Of a DNA stretch of 44,267 nt, positions 8,856-16,796 are shown one piece after another (within the stretch, counting starts at the first letter, position 1; every line of letters starts with the position of its first letter). The stretch is from positions 1 through 44,267 of the forward strand of contig CAAGED010000019.1 in NCBI GenBank assembly GCA_900768505.1, given 5' to 3'. The position numbers and the translations under genes are program-made. The stretch comes from Lentisphaeria bacterium (lineage in GTDB: Bacteria > Verrucomicrobiota > Lentisphaeria > Victivallales > Victivallaceae). The notes beneath the pieces were generated by a model. That model was given only the letters and a program-made list of their open reading frames with translations. It was not told the origin of the DNA and did no database searches.

Positions 8856-8883
8856 ATTATATCACTTCAAAATCAACAATCAA
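8856..8883 (-). promoter_or_regulatory. Predicted sigma-70 promoter for the rubrerythrin pair
   Basis: On the minus strand TTGATT, a 16-base spacer and TATAAT are well placed about 80 bases upstream of the first rubrerythrin start. The -10 is a perfect consensus. Confidence 0.6.
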
Positions 8884-8938
8884 GTCTTTGAAATCGATAA
8901 AAATTACTATTTTGATTTTTTTTGCAGTCGTATCTAAT

Positions 8939-9874
8939 TTATAATAGCTTTTCAGGTATGCCGCTTTCCCGTGGGTTGACACTTTGCACATAACAATCCT
9001 CCCAGCGCCGATTCAGATGATCCCGCCAGAAAACGGAATATTCGTTGTTGCCGCAGTAATCAAAAAATGCACTTCTTACCGTGGTACCACGCAGGTGGTC
9101 CAGGGAGGCAACATCAAACTGATTTACCGGATTATGGTTGGTTCCGGAGATTTTGCGATATAAATTTTCTGCCGCCCAATCGCCGTCACCAATGTGGGCA
9201 TGGCCGTAAAAATGAGCCCGGAAGTTCTCCGGCAGCGGCAGCAGTTGTGCCAAATATTGCGATTCCCGATTGCCGCCGGGATATGGGTAATGTGAGAAGG
9301 TGAAAACCGTTTTGCCGCAGCGGCCAACTTCGTCCCGCACTTGACGCCATTTTTCCGGAGAATGCGGATAATTTGGGGCATCGGTAAGAAATTGATGACT
9401 CGCCAGCCAGGAACCATCTTTGGCTGCATGGTCGGAGAAAAAGAGCATTATGAACTCTCCTTGGTCCGCCATGTAATAAAATTCCTCCGGGTTGGCAGTA
9501 CAATGCCATAACGGGCGGGAATGGATTTTTTCATAAAAAGGTATGCGGGGCGGTATTTTTTCATTAACGCATTTGCGGTAATAATCAAACTCGTGATTGC
9601 CCATAACATAATAAATCGGCAGTTGAAATTGTTCCAAACCGCTTATTTGCATATCAATCATCTTTTCCAAATCACTTAGCTCAACTCCCTCGGCGGCATC
9701 TCCGAGATAACAAATTCCGTCCACTTTTAAATTCAATGTCCGATAATCTGCCAGTGCCGTTTCAAAATAACGTTTGGCCCGTACCGGGTCGCGTTGCTGC
9801 AAATCGGAAATCAACCAAAAACGTTTTTGCGTTTTTTTACTTGCCAATGCAAAAAAATCATCCGTCAAGCTCAT
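8939..9874 (-). CDS. Calcineurin-like metallophosphoesterase
   Basis: A 311-residue cytoplasmic protein (no signal peptide). The metallophosphoesterase signature is readable: LISDLQ near residue 21 (metal Asp, with a Gln where DxH normally has His), YLGDAAEG near 56 (the usual GDxxD is shortened), GNHEFD near 92, and FSHYP and FYGHAHIGDG in the C-terminal half (two His ligands). Substrate is unknown. The DLQ variation at the first metal motif is worth noting; it may bind metal differently or be less active. It is a single gene with its own leader, downstream of the ldhA terminator, and convergent with nothing. A second, unrelated metallophosphoesterase lies at 39342-40253. Confidence 0.8.
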   Translation of the reverse strand: MSLTDDFFALASKKTQKRFWLISDLQQRDPVRAKRYFETALADYRTLNLKVDGICYLGDAAEGVELSDLEKMIDMQISGLEQFQLPIYYVMGNHEFDYYRKCVNEKIPPRIPFYEKIHSRPLWHCTANPEEFYYMADQGEFIMLFFSDHAAKDGSWLASHQFLTDAPNYPHSPEKWRQVRDEVGRCGKTVFTFSHYPYPGGNRESQYLAQLLPLPENFRAHFYGHAHIGDGDWAAENLYRKISGTNHNPVNQFDVASLDHLRGTTVRSAFFDYCGNNEYSVFWRDHLNRRWEDCYVQSVNPRESGIPEKLL

Positions 9875-9980
9875 GAATATTTTCCTCGTGATATATTAAA
9901 TTAACATCTGTCAATATATAAATAAAGCACTCTTTGAGTTTCTTGCAACCTCAAAAGATGGTAAATAAGTTTTTTTCATA

Positions 9981-10036
9981 AAAAATGCCGCTGTACTTGA
10001 ACATAATTCACCTAAATTTGTTCAAACGGCGGCAAT
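9981..10036 (-). terminator. Intrinsic terminator after eno-ldhA
   Basis: Read on the minus strand, TTGCCGC...TTTGAACA pairs with TGTTCAA...GCGGCA across a loop, with a small internal bulge, followed by TTTTTT. It lies about 35 bases after the ldhA stop. Confidence 0.7.
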
Positions 10037-10070
10037 GTAAGAATTGAGAATTTATTGATTCGGGTAACTA

Positions 10071-11099
10071 TTATTTCGGACACCTGGAACATTTGCTGCC
10101 GTCGCACTTGTTGCAGATTCCATTTGGCATGGCGCCGGTGGAGAAAAACAATTCAATGTTTTTCAAGGTTATGTTGGCGATATTCGCCAGTGCTTCTTCG
10201 GTGAAAAACGCCTGATGCGAGGTTATCATAACATTGGGAAAGGTCATTAGTCTGGCCAGAATGTCATCCTTGACCGCCGTGCCGGAATAATCTTCAAAAA
10301 AATAATCCGTCTCCTCCTCGTATACATCCAGTCCGGCACTGCCGACTTGACCGCTTTTCAACGCGGCAATCAAATCCGGTGCGCAAATCAAGGCGCCGCG
10401 GCTGGTGTTGATAAGCATAACCCCCAGCTTCATTTTACATATGCTTGCCGAATTAATCAGGTGATGGTTCTCCGGGGTAAGCGGGCAGTGCAGCGATATG
10501 ATGTCGCTGCGCCGGTACAATTCGTCCAGAGTGACGTATTTCATGCCAAGTTTTTCCGCCTCCGCCGTCGGGTAGGGATCGTAAGCCAGAACCTCCATTC
10601 CGAAACCTTGCAGGACTTTACCGAAAGAGCGGCCGATTTTACCCGTGCCAATTACGCCAATGGTCTTCTCATGTAAATCAAAACCCAGAAAGCCGTTTAT
10701 GGAAAAATTATTTTCCCGCACCCGGCAAAACGCACGGTGGAGGTGGCGGTTAAGAGATAAAATCAAGCCAATTGTGTACTCCGCCACTGCATAGGGAGAA
10801 TATTCCGGAACCCGCACCACGGAAATTTTACCCGCCGCCGCCGCCAAATCAACATTGTTGTAGCCGGCGCAGCGCATGGCCAGGAGTTTTACCCCCGAAT
10901 TATAAAGAATGTTGATGCACTCCGCATTAATGTCATCATTGACGAAAGCGCAAACCACCTCCGCTCCTTTGGCTATTGTGGCCGTGTCCGGGGTGAGGCG
11001 GGCTTCATGAAAGATGAATTTACAGTTAAAGGCGGCATTTGCCTCCAAAAACGAATTCCTATCATATGGTTTTGTGTCGAAAAAAGCAATCTTCAGCAT
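10071..11099 (-). CDS. ldhA: D-lactate dehydrogenase (2-hydroxyacid dehydrogenase) with an extra Cys4 tail
   Basis: A 342-residue D-2-hydroxyacid dehydrogenase that most resembles NAD-dependent D-lactate dehydrogenase (LdhA), reducing pyruvate to D-lactate at the end of fermentation. The NAD-binding GTGKIGRSFG motif is at about 151-160. The substrate Arg lies in NTSRGALI, the Glu in the following helix, and the catalytic His in ITSHQAFFT. The early stretch RCAGYNNVDL is typical of LdhA. The odd feature is the C-terminus: C329, C332, C337 and C340 form CX2CX4CX2C, a zinc-ribbon-like pattern not part of the standard enzyme. A GAGGAG ribosome site precedes the ATG. It lies 33 bases after eno, in the same transcript, and ends in a strong terminator. 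Confidence 0.88.
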   Translation of the reverse strand: MLKIAFFDTKPYDRNSFLEANAAFNCKFIFHEARLTPDTATIAKGAEVVCAFVNDDINAECINILYNSGVKLLAMRCAGYNNVDLAAAAGKISVVRVPEYSPYAVAEYTIGLILSLNRHLHRAFCRVRENNFSINGFLGFDLHEKTIGVIGTGKIGRSFGKVLQGFGMEVLAYDPYPTAEAEKLGMKYVTLDELYRRSDIISLHCPLTPENHHLINSASICKMKLGVMLINTSRGALICAPDLIAALKSGQVGSAGLDVYEEETDYFFEDYSGTAVKDDILARLMTFPNVMITSHQAFFTEEALANIANITLKNIELFFSTGAMPNGICNKCDGSKCSRCPK

Positions 11100-11132
11100 T
11101 TTTTACTCCTCAAATTTTATACGCAGTATAAA

Positions 11133-12416
11133 TCAAAAATCCAGTCCGTATTTGGCGTTGTCTCCCAGCATGGTTTCAATGGCCAGCAAACGGTTGTACT
11201 TGCAAATTCTTTCGCTACGGGAGAGCGAACCGGTTTTTATCTGTCCGCAATTCAGGGCGACCGCCAGATCGGCAATAAATGTGTCTGTGGTTTCACCGGA
11301 GCGGTGGCTGATAATCGGGTTGAATTTATTATGCTTAGCTAATTCAATTGCCTCAATTGTCTCCGTCAGAGTGCCGATTTGGTTGAGTTTAATCAAAATG
11401 GCGTTGGCGGTATTTTCGGCGATACCCCGCTTTAAATATTTGACATTAGTCACAAAGAGGTCGTCACCCACCAATTGGCATTTTGCCCCAATGCGCTTGG
11501 TCAATTGTTGAAAACCGTTCCAGTCATCTTCCGACATGGGGTCTTCCACTGAATCAATCGGATATTTTTCCACCAAATCGGCAATGTAGGAAATTTGTTC
11601 CTCGCAACTTCGTTTGACTCCGCCGGCTCCTTCGAAAATTGAATAATCGTAAATCCCACCGCGATAAAATTCACTGGCGGCACAATCCAATGCCAGACTG
11701 ACATCACGTCCCGGCTTGTATCCGGCTGATTTTATGGCTTCCAAAATCAACTCCAGCGCCTGCTCGGTGCCATTTTCCAAATGTGGGGCGAAGCCGCCCT
11801 CATCGCCGACGGCACTGCTCAACTTATGTTTTTTCAGAATTGACTTCAAGGTTTGGAATACTTCGGCGCCGCAGCGAAGGGCTTCCGCAAAATTTTTTGC
11901 CGCTACTGGACGAATCATAAACTCCTGAAAGGCAATTGGCGAACTGGAGTGGGCGCCGCCATTTAGAATATTCATCATCGGTATCGGCATTACTGATGCG
12001 TTAACGCCGCCAAGGTAGCGGAATAACGGCAGATGGAGCGATTTAGCCGCCGCCGCCGCCGTCGCCAGTGATACCGCCAAGGTGGCGTTGGCCCCCAAAT
12101 GATGCTTGTCCGGTGTGCCGTCCAACGCAATAAGCATTTTGTCCAATGCAATTTGATCAAAGGCATTCATTCCCTGGATGTGAGGAAAAATTTTTGTCTC
12201 AATGCTTTTTATTGCGTTAAGCACTCCCTTGCCGCAATAACGGGATTTGTCATTGTCACGCAACTCCAGCGCCTCCCGACTGCCGGTGGAAGCGCCGGAG
12301 GGAACGGCGGCGACGCCGCAGGAATCATCATCCAAAATTACTTTTGCTTCAACAGTTGGAAATCCGCGGGAATCAAGAATTTCCCGTGCGACTACATCTT
12401 TAATTTTTGCCAACAT
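11133..12416 (-). CDS. eno: Enolase
   Basis: A 427-residue phosphopyruvate hydratase, converting 2-phosphoglycerate to phosphoenolpyruvate in glycolysis. The N-terminal AREILDSRGFPTVE, PSGASTG and the GVNA/NGGAHSS loop are present. The Mg ligands are in ALDCAASEFY, SVEDPMSEDDW and VGDDLFVTN, and the catalytic Lys region (LIKLNQIGT) and SHRSGETTD loop are intact. The ATG at 12416 is chosen because GAGGAG lies six bases upstream; an in-frame TTG at 12431 overlaps that site. eno and ldhA are adjacent, so upper glycolytic flux and lactate formation may be co-expressed. It has its own promoter-like sequence upstream. Confidence 0.95.
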   Translation of the reverse strand: MLAKIKDVVAREILDSRGFPTVEAKVILDDDSCGVAAVPSGASTGSREALELRDNDKSRYCGKGVLNAIKSIETKIFPHIQGMNAFDQIALDKMLIALDGTPDKHHLGANATLAVSLATAAAAAKSLHLPLFRYLGGVNASVMPIPMMNILNGGAHSSSPIAFQEFMIRPVAAKNFAEALRCGAEVFQTLKSILKKHKLSSAVGDEGGFAPHLENGTEQALELILEAIKSAGYKPGRDVSLALDCAASEFYRGGIYDYSIFEGAGGVKRSCEEQISYIADLVEKYPIDSVEDPMSEDDWNGFQQLTKRIGAKCQLVGDDLFVTNVKYLKRGIAENTANAILIKLNQIGTLTETIEAIELAKHNKFNPIISHRSGETTDTFIADLAVALNCGQIKTGSLSRSERICKYNRLLAIETMLGDNAKYGLDF

Positions 12417-12477
12417 AATTTTTCTCCTCAAAAAAATTCATGATAAAAATTTTTCACTTGCAAACCTTTGCAGAATG

Positions 12478-12505
12478 ATTATATCATGAAAAAAGTGAGT
12501 TGCAA
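12478..12505 (-). promoter_or_regulatory. Predicted sigma-70 promoter for eno-ldhA
   Basis: On the minus strand TTGCAA, a 16-base spacer and TATAAT lie about 60 bases upstream of the eno start, just after the end of prmC. This suggests eno-ldhA is transcribed separately from prmC. Confidence 0.6.
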
Positions 12506-12521
12506 ATCTTAAAGTAAAAAA

Positions 12522-13382
12522 TTATACAGTTATTCGATTGAAACGGTTAAAATTATTGTAATCTTTTATAATTGAACAGCTTTGATAATTTTTATCATTT
12601 TTTACCAATTGACATATCATGGTTGGATGTGCAATACCGCTCTCTAAATAAATTACTCCGTCGGCAGTTAAATAACGCCAGGCGTTTTGCAATAATTCGG
12701 TAATCAGCGCCAAACCATCATCTGCCGCCGTCAAGGCCAGTTGAGGCTCAAAATTTTTCACCTCCAATTCCAGTGATTCATATTCTGAAAAACTGACGTA
12801 GGGTAAATTGGCGGCGATTAAATTCCACTCCGGGGTTGCCTGAAGTTGTTCCAAAAGAGATGAATGCAAGAATTTAACGTTACTTAAATGATATTTAGCG
12901 CAATTTTTCCGTGCCACATTGAGCGCCGCGTCTGAAATATCTACTTCCAGTACCTGCGCATCACTTCTGGCCTGCGCCACTGCCAAACCAATGGCTCCGC
13001 TGCCGCATCCAACATCAATCATCCGGCCGCCTGGCGGCAGTTCCCGGATTATTGCCTCTGCCATAATTTCGGTTTCGGGGCGCGGAATCAGCACGTCCGG
13101 CGAGACGAACAATTCCAAGTCCATAAAATATGCCTTGCCCAAAATATATTGTAACGGTTCTCGCTGCAGACGGCGGGAGAGGATTTCATTCAGTCGATTT
13201 TCAAGCGGTTCGGAGAATTGAAGGTTTCTTTCCAACGACAACTGAAACTTATTTTTGCCGAAAACCTCCTCCAGTATCCAAGCGGCTTCGAATTCCGCAG
13301 ATCTGATGTCAATACCTACTTGCTGAAGTTGACGGGAAATTTCCTGACGCAAAGCGGAAAAATTACTGGTGCGCCAACTCAT
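12522..13382 (-). CDS. prmC: Peptide chain release factor N5-glutamine methyltransferase PrmC
   Basis: A 286-residue class I SAM methyltransferase that methylates the GGQ glutamine of release factors. The N-terminal helical release-factor-binding domain is followed by the SAM-binding motif IDVGCGSGAIGLA (about 121-133). The catalytic motif, normally NPPY, reads NLPY at residues 192-195. The downstream VKNFEPQLAL and AADDGLALI are typical of PrmC and argue for family membership. No prfA is adjacent, which is unusual for this gene. It overlaps the preceding 80-residue gene by four bases (ATGA), so the two are coupled. Confidence 0.88.
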   Translation of the reverse strand: MSWRTSNFSALRQEISRQLQQVGIDIRSAEFEAAWILEEVFGKNKFQLSLERNLQFSEPLENRLNEILSRRLQREPLQYILGKAYFMDLELFVSPDVLIPRPETEIMAEAIIRELPPGGRMIDVGCGSGAIGLAVAQARSDAQVLEVDISDAALNVARKNCAKYHLSNVKFLHSSLLEQLQATPEWNLIAANLPYVSFSEYESLELEVKNFEPQLALTAADDGLALITELLQNAWRYLTADGVIYLESGIAHPTMICQLVKNDKNYQSCSIIKDYNNFNRFNRITV

Positions 13383-13621
13383 TTCCCGTTGATTTCCTGA
13401 ATTATATCTTTTAGCTCCCGCCCGGAAATTTCCGAGAGATGTTTGCCTTTAGCGGAGAGTTTTTCATTGATTTTTATGGCGGTTTCAGTCATTCTCTCGT
13501 GGGTTTCCTCACTGCCGCCAACCAGATAAAAATTTTCACCTTTGGTGGTTCTGGTATGCCCGTCGTTATCCAAGCCGACGCCGAGCATGATTCCGTTACT
13601 GGGGTCTAACTCAGCTTTCAT
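13379..13621 (-). CDS. Small conserved-looking protein coupled to prmC, function unknown
   Basis: An 80-residue soluble protein without signal or membrane segment. I do not recognise a named family. The first half (LGVGLDNDGHTRTTKGENFYLVGGSEETHERMTE) is Gly/Asp-rich, and the second half is an amphipathic helix with Glu/Lys repeats. The ATG at 13621 has an AAGGA site seven to ten bases upstream, and the stop overlaps the start of prmC, which strongly supports that it is translated. By position it could be linked to release-factor or translation termination biology, but nothing in the sequence shows that. Confidence 0.65.
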   Translation of the reverse strand: MKAELDPSNGIMLGVGLDNDGHTRTTKGENFYLVGGSEETHERMTETAIKINEKLSAKGKHLSEISGRELKDIIQEINGK

Positions 13622-14005
13622 ATTCCATTTCCTTATAAGTAACTTGGAAAAATTCCATTAATTGCGTATCGGGAAGGGGGATTGCAGTTACGTTTGTTTC
13701 CCCTGCACAACAAATCGCATGCCAAGAATATAACGCTGAAATATCCGATTTTCAAGCGCTGTCCAACTATTAGAACGTCTAATGACTCTTTTTGTTGCAA
13801 AATAAATTAATTTGGTGTTGATATTTGACAAAAAAATATTAAATTGTTTGGAAGATGTGTTTTTTTCATTACTGGTGCGAGTGGATTTGGTGTTTTTGTG
13901 AATTCGCCAAAATTGTTCGTTTTTTTGCCTGATTTTTTGCGGCCGTTTTTTGCAGGGGTAATTCCGGCCATGGTTAAAGAATAACTTTGTTACAGGGGTG
14001 ATGAT
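13622..14005. other. 384-base AT-rich divergent intergenic region
   Basis: This region separates the prmC operon from the sialate-esterase-like gene. It holds a small inverted repeat TTAGA-ACG-TCTAA at 13770-13782, a T-rich stretch, and a TTGACA-like hexamer near 13828 with no convincing -10. GGGGTGAT before the ATG at 14006 serves as the ribosome site. I see no gene here. Confidence 0.4.
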
Positions 14006-15979
14006 ATGAAATTTAGCGTGCTGGCCTTTTGGGTGGCGCTTTTTGCAGTGGCGATACTGCCGCTATCTGCACAAGACGAGCTGATTTTGAATTCGATTTA
14101 TAAGCCGAATTGCGTTTTGCAACGGGATGTTATTTTAAAAATTTCCGGTAAATCTCAACCCGGCGATAAGCTGAAATGTACATTCCGTGGACAAACATTT
14201 TACGGTATTGCCGACGGTGAGGGCCGTTTCACAATTGAGGTGCCCAGTGGGCCAGCTGAAGCCAAACCTCAAATAATGAGCATTAAGTGTGAACACCGGG
14301 AGATTTTGCTTTATGACGTTTTGGTCGGTGAAGTTATTCTGATGGGCGGCGAGAGCAATATGTTGCGTAATTTATCGACGGCTGAAATTGAAGAGCTGAC
14401 AAAAAATAATGCTTTTACCGGGCAAATTCGTTTTTGCCGGATGCCGGATGAGTTTGATTTTGAACCCCGGCGGCAGAGTGCGGCACGCTGGCAAAAATTT
14501 CAAGCCGCTTCCGCCTCGCAAATTGGCGATCTGGCGGCCTTGACCGCACTGGAATTGCATCGTAAGCTGAAAATTCCAATCGGGGTGGTAATCGCCGGGG
14601 TTGCCGGTTCCAGCAGCCGCAACTGGATATGTTCCGAAATGGCGGGGCAGGATGAATATTATCAGAATATTTTTCAAGAGGTGCGGCGTTATACTGAACA
14701 AGGTTGCGATAAGTTTCTTGCGGCTCGACATCGGGTGCTGGAGGGGCTGAAAGCCAAGGATTCTTCAGTGAATGTCAGGCAGTTTTATCAGAATGACCTG
14801 ATTTTGCGGGATTGGCAGAATATTGTAATTCCTGCTCCCCTGGAGAGTGTCTACGGCGAACGTGATGGTTCTTTCTGGTTCCGCAATGAATTTAAACTCA
14901 GCGAGAATATGAAAGGCGATTACCAGTTGATTATTCAGGCTTTGGCCGATAATTTGCGGGGGTTTGTCAACGAGAATGAAATTGAGTTTAAAAGAGATGA
15001 AAATGGCAGTTTTGTCGGCGCAGTGAAGGCGGATTATTTGCAGTATGAAGCGCCAAACCAGTTGGCAATCCGGATTTTTAATGCCTGCAATGAAGGCGGA
15101 ATCATTGGTGAAATTTATCTGATGGCGCCGAATGGGCAAGGCAAAATTTCTCTGACCGGTATTTGGAAAACCAAGGCGGAACTAAGTTGTGTGCCGGCTC
15201 GTCCGATGGCGTATGACTGGCCTTATCTGACGATGGAGATTTATCCATCCATCTACTACAACAGCGTGCTCAGCCCCCTGACCGGGTACAATTTTAAGGC
15301 CGTTTGCTGGTGGCAGGATGGAATTAATCAAAAATACAAACATTTTTTTGCCAAGGAATTTAATGACATGGCCGGAAGTGTGCGACGGGCGCTGAACAAT
15401 GAGAAAATGCCGTTTTTTTATGTGCAGTTGCCGCGCCTCAACTCAATTGGCGGTCAGAATACAATTCGCATGTGGCAGGCGGAATTGCAGCGCAACAAGT
15501 TTAATGTTATGATTCCAACGCTGGATTTGGAATTTCGGACGGCGGAGCAGTTTGTATCCTCCCGCCGGGAAGTGGCGAACCGTTTCAGCCGGTTAATGCT
15601 TAATTACCTTTACCGGATTCCCGGTGAAAAGTCGGCGTTTCCGCAAATTAAGAGCTTGACGGTGCGGGATGGCGGCATGGCGCTGACATTCTACAATGCG
15701 GAAAAGTTGAAGATTAAATCAGGTGACCGGATTAATGGATTTGAGGTGGTGGATAAAAGCGGCCGGCGTTTTCCGGCGCAGGCGCTGATTGACGGAAATG
15801 GATTGTTTATCAGCAGTAATGCCCAGGAGCCGGCCGCGTTGGAGTATGCTCAAACCGAGCAGCCGGAGATAAATTTGGTGAACGAGAGTGATTTGCCCTT
15901 AATTCCCTTTGCTGCACGTCAAAAAGGCGGCAAATGGTATGAAATGGCCACGCTGCGGGATTTGACAATAAAAGAGTAA
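14006..15979 (+). CDS. Secreted sialate O-acetylesterase (SASA)-like protein, likely inactive
   Basis: A 657-residue secreted protein with a signal peptide (about 1-22, cleaved after LSA). An N-terminal Ig-like segment (VLQRDVILKISGKSQPGD) leads into a SASA/SGNH esterase domain starting at DVLVGEVILMGGESNM. Family members hydrolyse O-acetyl groups from sialic acids or plant glycans. The nucleophile Ser117 is present but its neighbour is Glu116 where the family has GQSNM. The GGT-EaW oxyanion motif reads AGSSSRNW. At the C-terminal catalytic position (usually DxxDIHP) the aligned stretch is EQF at 514-516, with Phe516 in place of the catalytic His. The rest of the helix (VSSRREVANRF) aligns well. 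This suggests a binding protein or pseudoenzyme. The next gene, a lipoprotein, follows after 34 bases. Confidence 0.75.
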   Translation: MKFSVLAFWVALFAVAILPLSAQDELILNSIYKPNCVLQRDVILKISGKSQPGDKLKCTFRGQTFYGIADGEGRFTIEVPSGPAEAKPQIMSIKCEHREILLYDVLVGEVILMGGESNMLRNLSTAEIEELTKNNAFTGQIRFCRMPDEFDFEPRRQSAARWQKFQAASASQIGDLAALTALELHRKLKIPIGVVIAGVAGSSSRNWICSEMAGQDEYYQNIFQEVRRYTEQGCDKFLAARHRVLEGLKAKDSSVNVRQFYQNDLILRDWQNIVIPAPLESVYGERDGSFWFRNEFKLSENMKGDYQLIIQALADNLRGFVNENEIEFKRDENGSFVGAVKADYLQYEAPNQLAIRIFNACNEGGIIGEIYLMAPNGQGKISLTGIWKTKAELSCVPARPMAYDWPYLTMEIYPSIYYNSVLSPLTGYNFKAVCWWQDGINQKYKHFFAKEFNDMAGSVRRALNNEKMPFFYVQLPRLNSIGGQNTIRMWQAELQRNKFNVMIPTLDLEFRTAEQFVSSRREVANRFSRLMLNYLYRIPGEKSAFPQIKSLTVRDGGMALTFYNAEKLKIKSGDRINGFEVVDKSGRRFPAQALIDGNGLFISSNAQEPAALEYAQTEQPEINLVNESDLPLIPFAARQKGGKWYEMATLRDLTIKE

Positions 15980-16013
15980 CTTTCAATCTGGATAAAATTA
16001 GGATATAAAAAGT

Positions 16014-16361
16014 ATGAAGAAATTATTGTTTTCAATTAGTACTGCCGCCTTGATTGCGCTTGCGGGTTGTGGCGATGATAAGAAGTTGGATTTTTCCAGT
16101 CCGGAAAAATTGGAAACTTCAGTTTACAAACGGGCGATTCAGGAAAAAATGACTCCGGAGCGTTTTGCCGAAGTGATGATTTCGCTGCAAATTTTGAATG
16201 ACGGTACAACGGATATGTCACAGTTTTCCAGTATAAGCATGGAGGATTTGATTTCCAAAGCACGGGCTAAAGCTGGTGCGGAAGAGTTTGAGAAACGTTA
16301 TTCTAAAATTGATGCCAACGCACTCTGGGATGAGTTTGAGGGAAACAATAAGCCGATTTAA
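16014..16361 (+). CDS. Small lipoprotein, DUF6694-like
   Basis: A 115-residue lipoprotein. The signal peptide ends in LAGC with the acylated cysteine at residue 19, followed by KLDFSSPEKLETSVYKRAIQEKMTPERFAEVM and a helical remainder. The short 'LDxSSEEsfk...' start is what I recall for the DUF6694 family of bacterial lipoproteins; function unknown. AGGA precedes the ATG by about ten bases. It is likely transcribed with the upstream sialate-esterase-like gene and convergent with the next lipoprotein gene 14 bases away. Confidence 0.7.
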   Translation: MKKLLFSISTAALIALAGCGDDKKLDFSSPEKLETSVYKRAIQEKMTPERFAEVMISLQILNDGTTDMSQFSSISMEDLISKARAKAGAEEFEKRYSKIDANALWDEFEGNNKPI

Positions 16362-16375
16362 AAAAAATTGCCATT

Positions 16376-16789
16376 TTATAGAGGCTCGGGTTCAAGGCGG
16401 ACGCTCTGTCGGATTTTTAGTTTACCCATGGCGTCCACTGCTGCAATCAGACATTCATCCGGCAGAAAAATCACCACCGGACACCGGGACGGCAGATTTT
16501 GCAGAACTCCGCCAAGACGGCGATCGCCGTCAAAGCGGGAGATGTTCCATTGAGATTTTTCGTTGCCCGGGAGTTGTAAATCTTGTACGGCGTTAACCGG
16601 CAGCCGGGGCAAATTGCAGGTTTGTGGAAAATTTGAGGGAGCAAAGGAGATATTTTCCAGCTCAGTTGAGGAGCAATTCACCACTTGGATTGAAATACCG
16701 GGTGATGGTTTGACATCCCGGTCAACGAACATGCATCCGCCGGCAAGGAGTGGACAAAATAAGAAAAACATTATCGACCTGGTGCTCAT
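16376..16789 (-). CDS. Small putative lipoprotein, function unknown
   Basis: A 137-residue protein with a short hydrophobic N-terminus ending in PLLAGGC, an acceptable lipobox. The mature part is beta-rich with two further cysteines (VVNCSS, QTCNLP) and no recognised family. The start is uncertain: ATG at 16789, a TTG at 16795 or the later ATG at 16771; none has a strong ribosome site. It begins a few bases after the glycosyltransferase stop and is probably the last gene of the four-gene minus-strand operon that starts at 20770. Confidence 0.55.
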   Translation of the reverse strand: MSTRSIMFFLFCPLLAGGCMFVDRDVKPSPGISIQVVNCSSTELENISFAPSNFPQTCNLPRLPVNAVQDLQLPGNEKSQWNISRFDGDRRLGGVLQNLPSRCPVVIFLPDECLIAAVDAMGKLKIRQSVRLEPEPL

Positions 16790-16796
16790 TGTCAAT

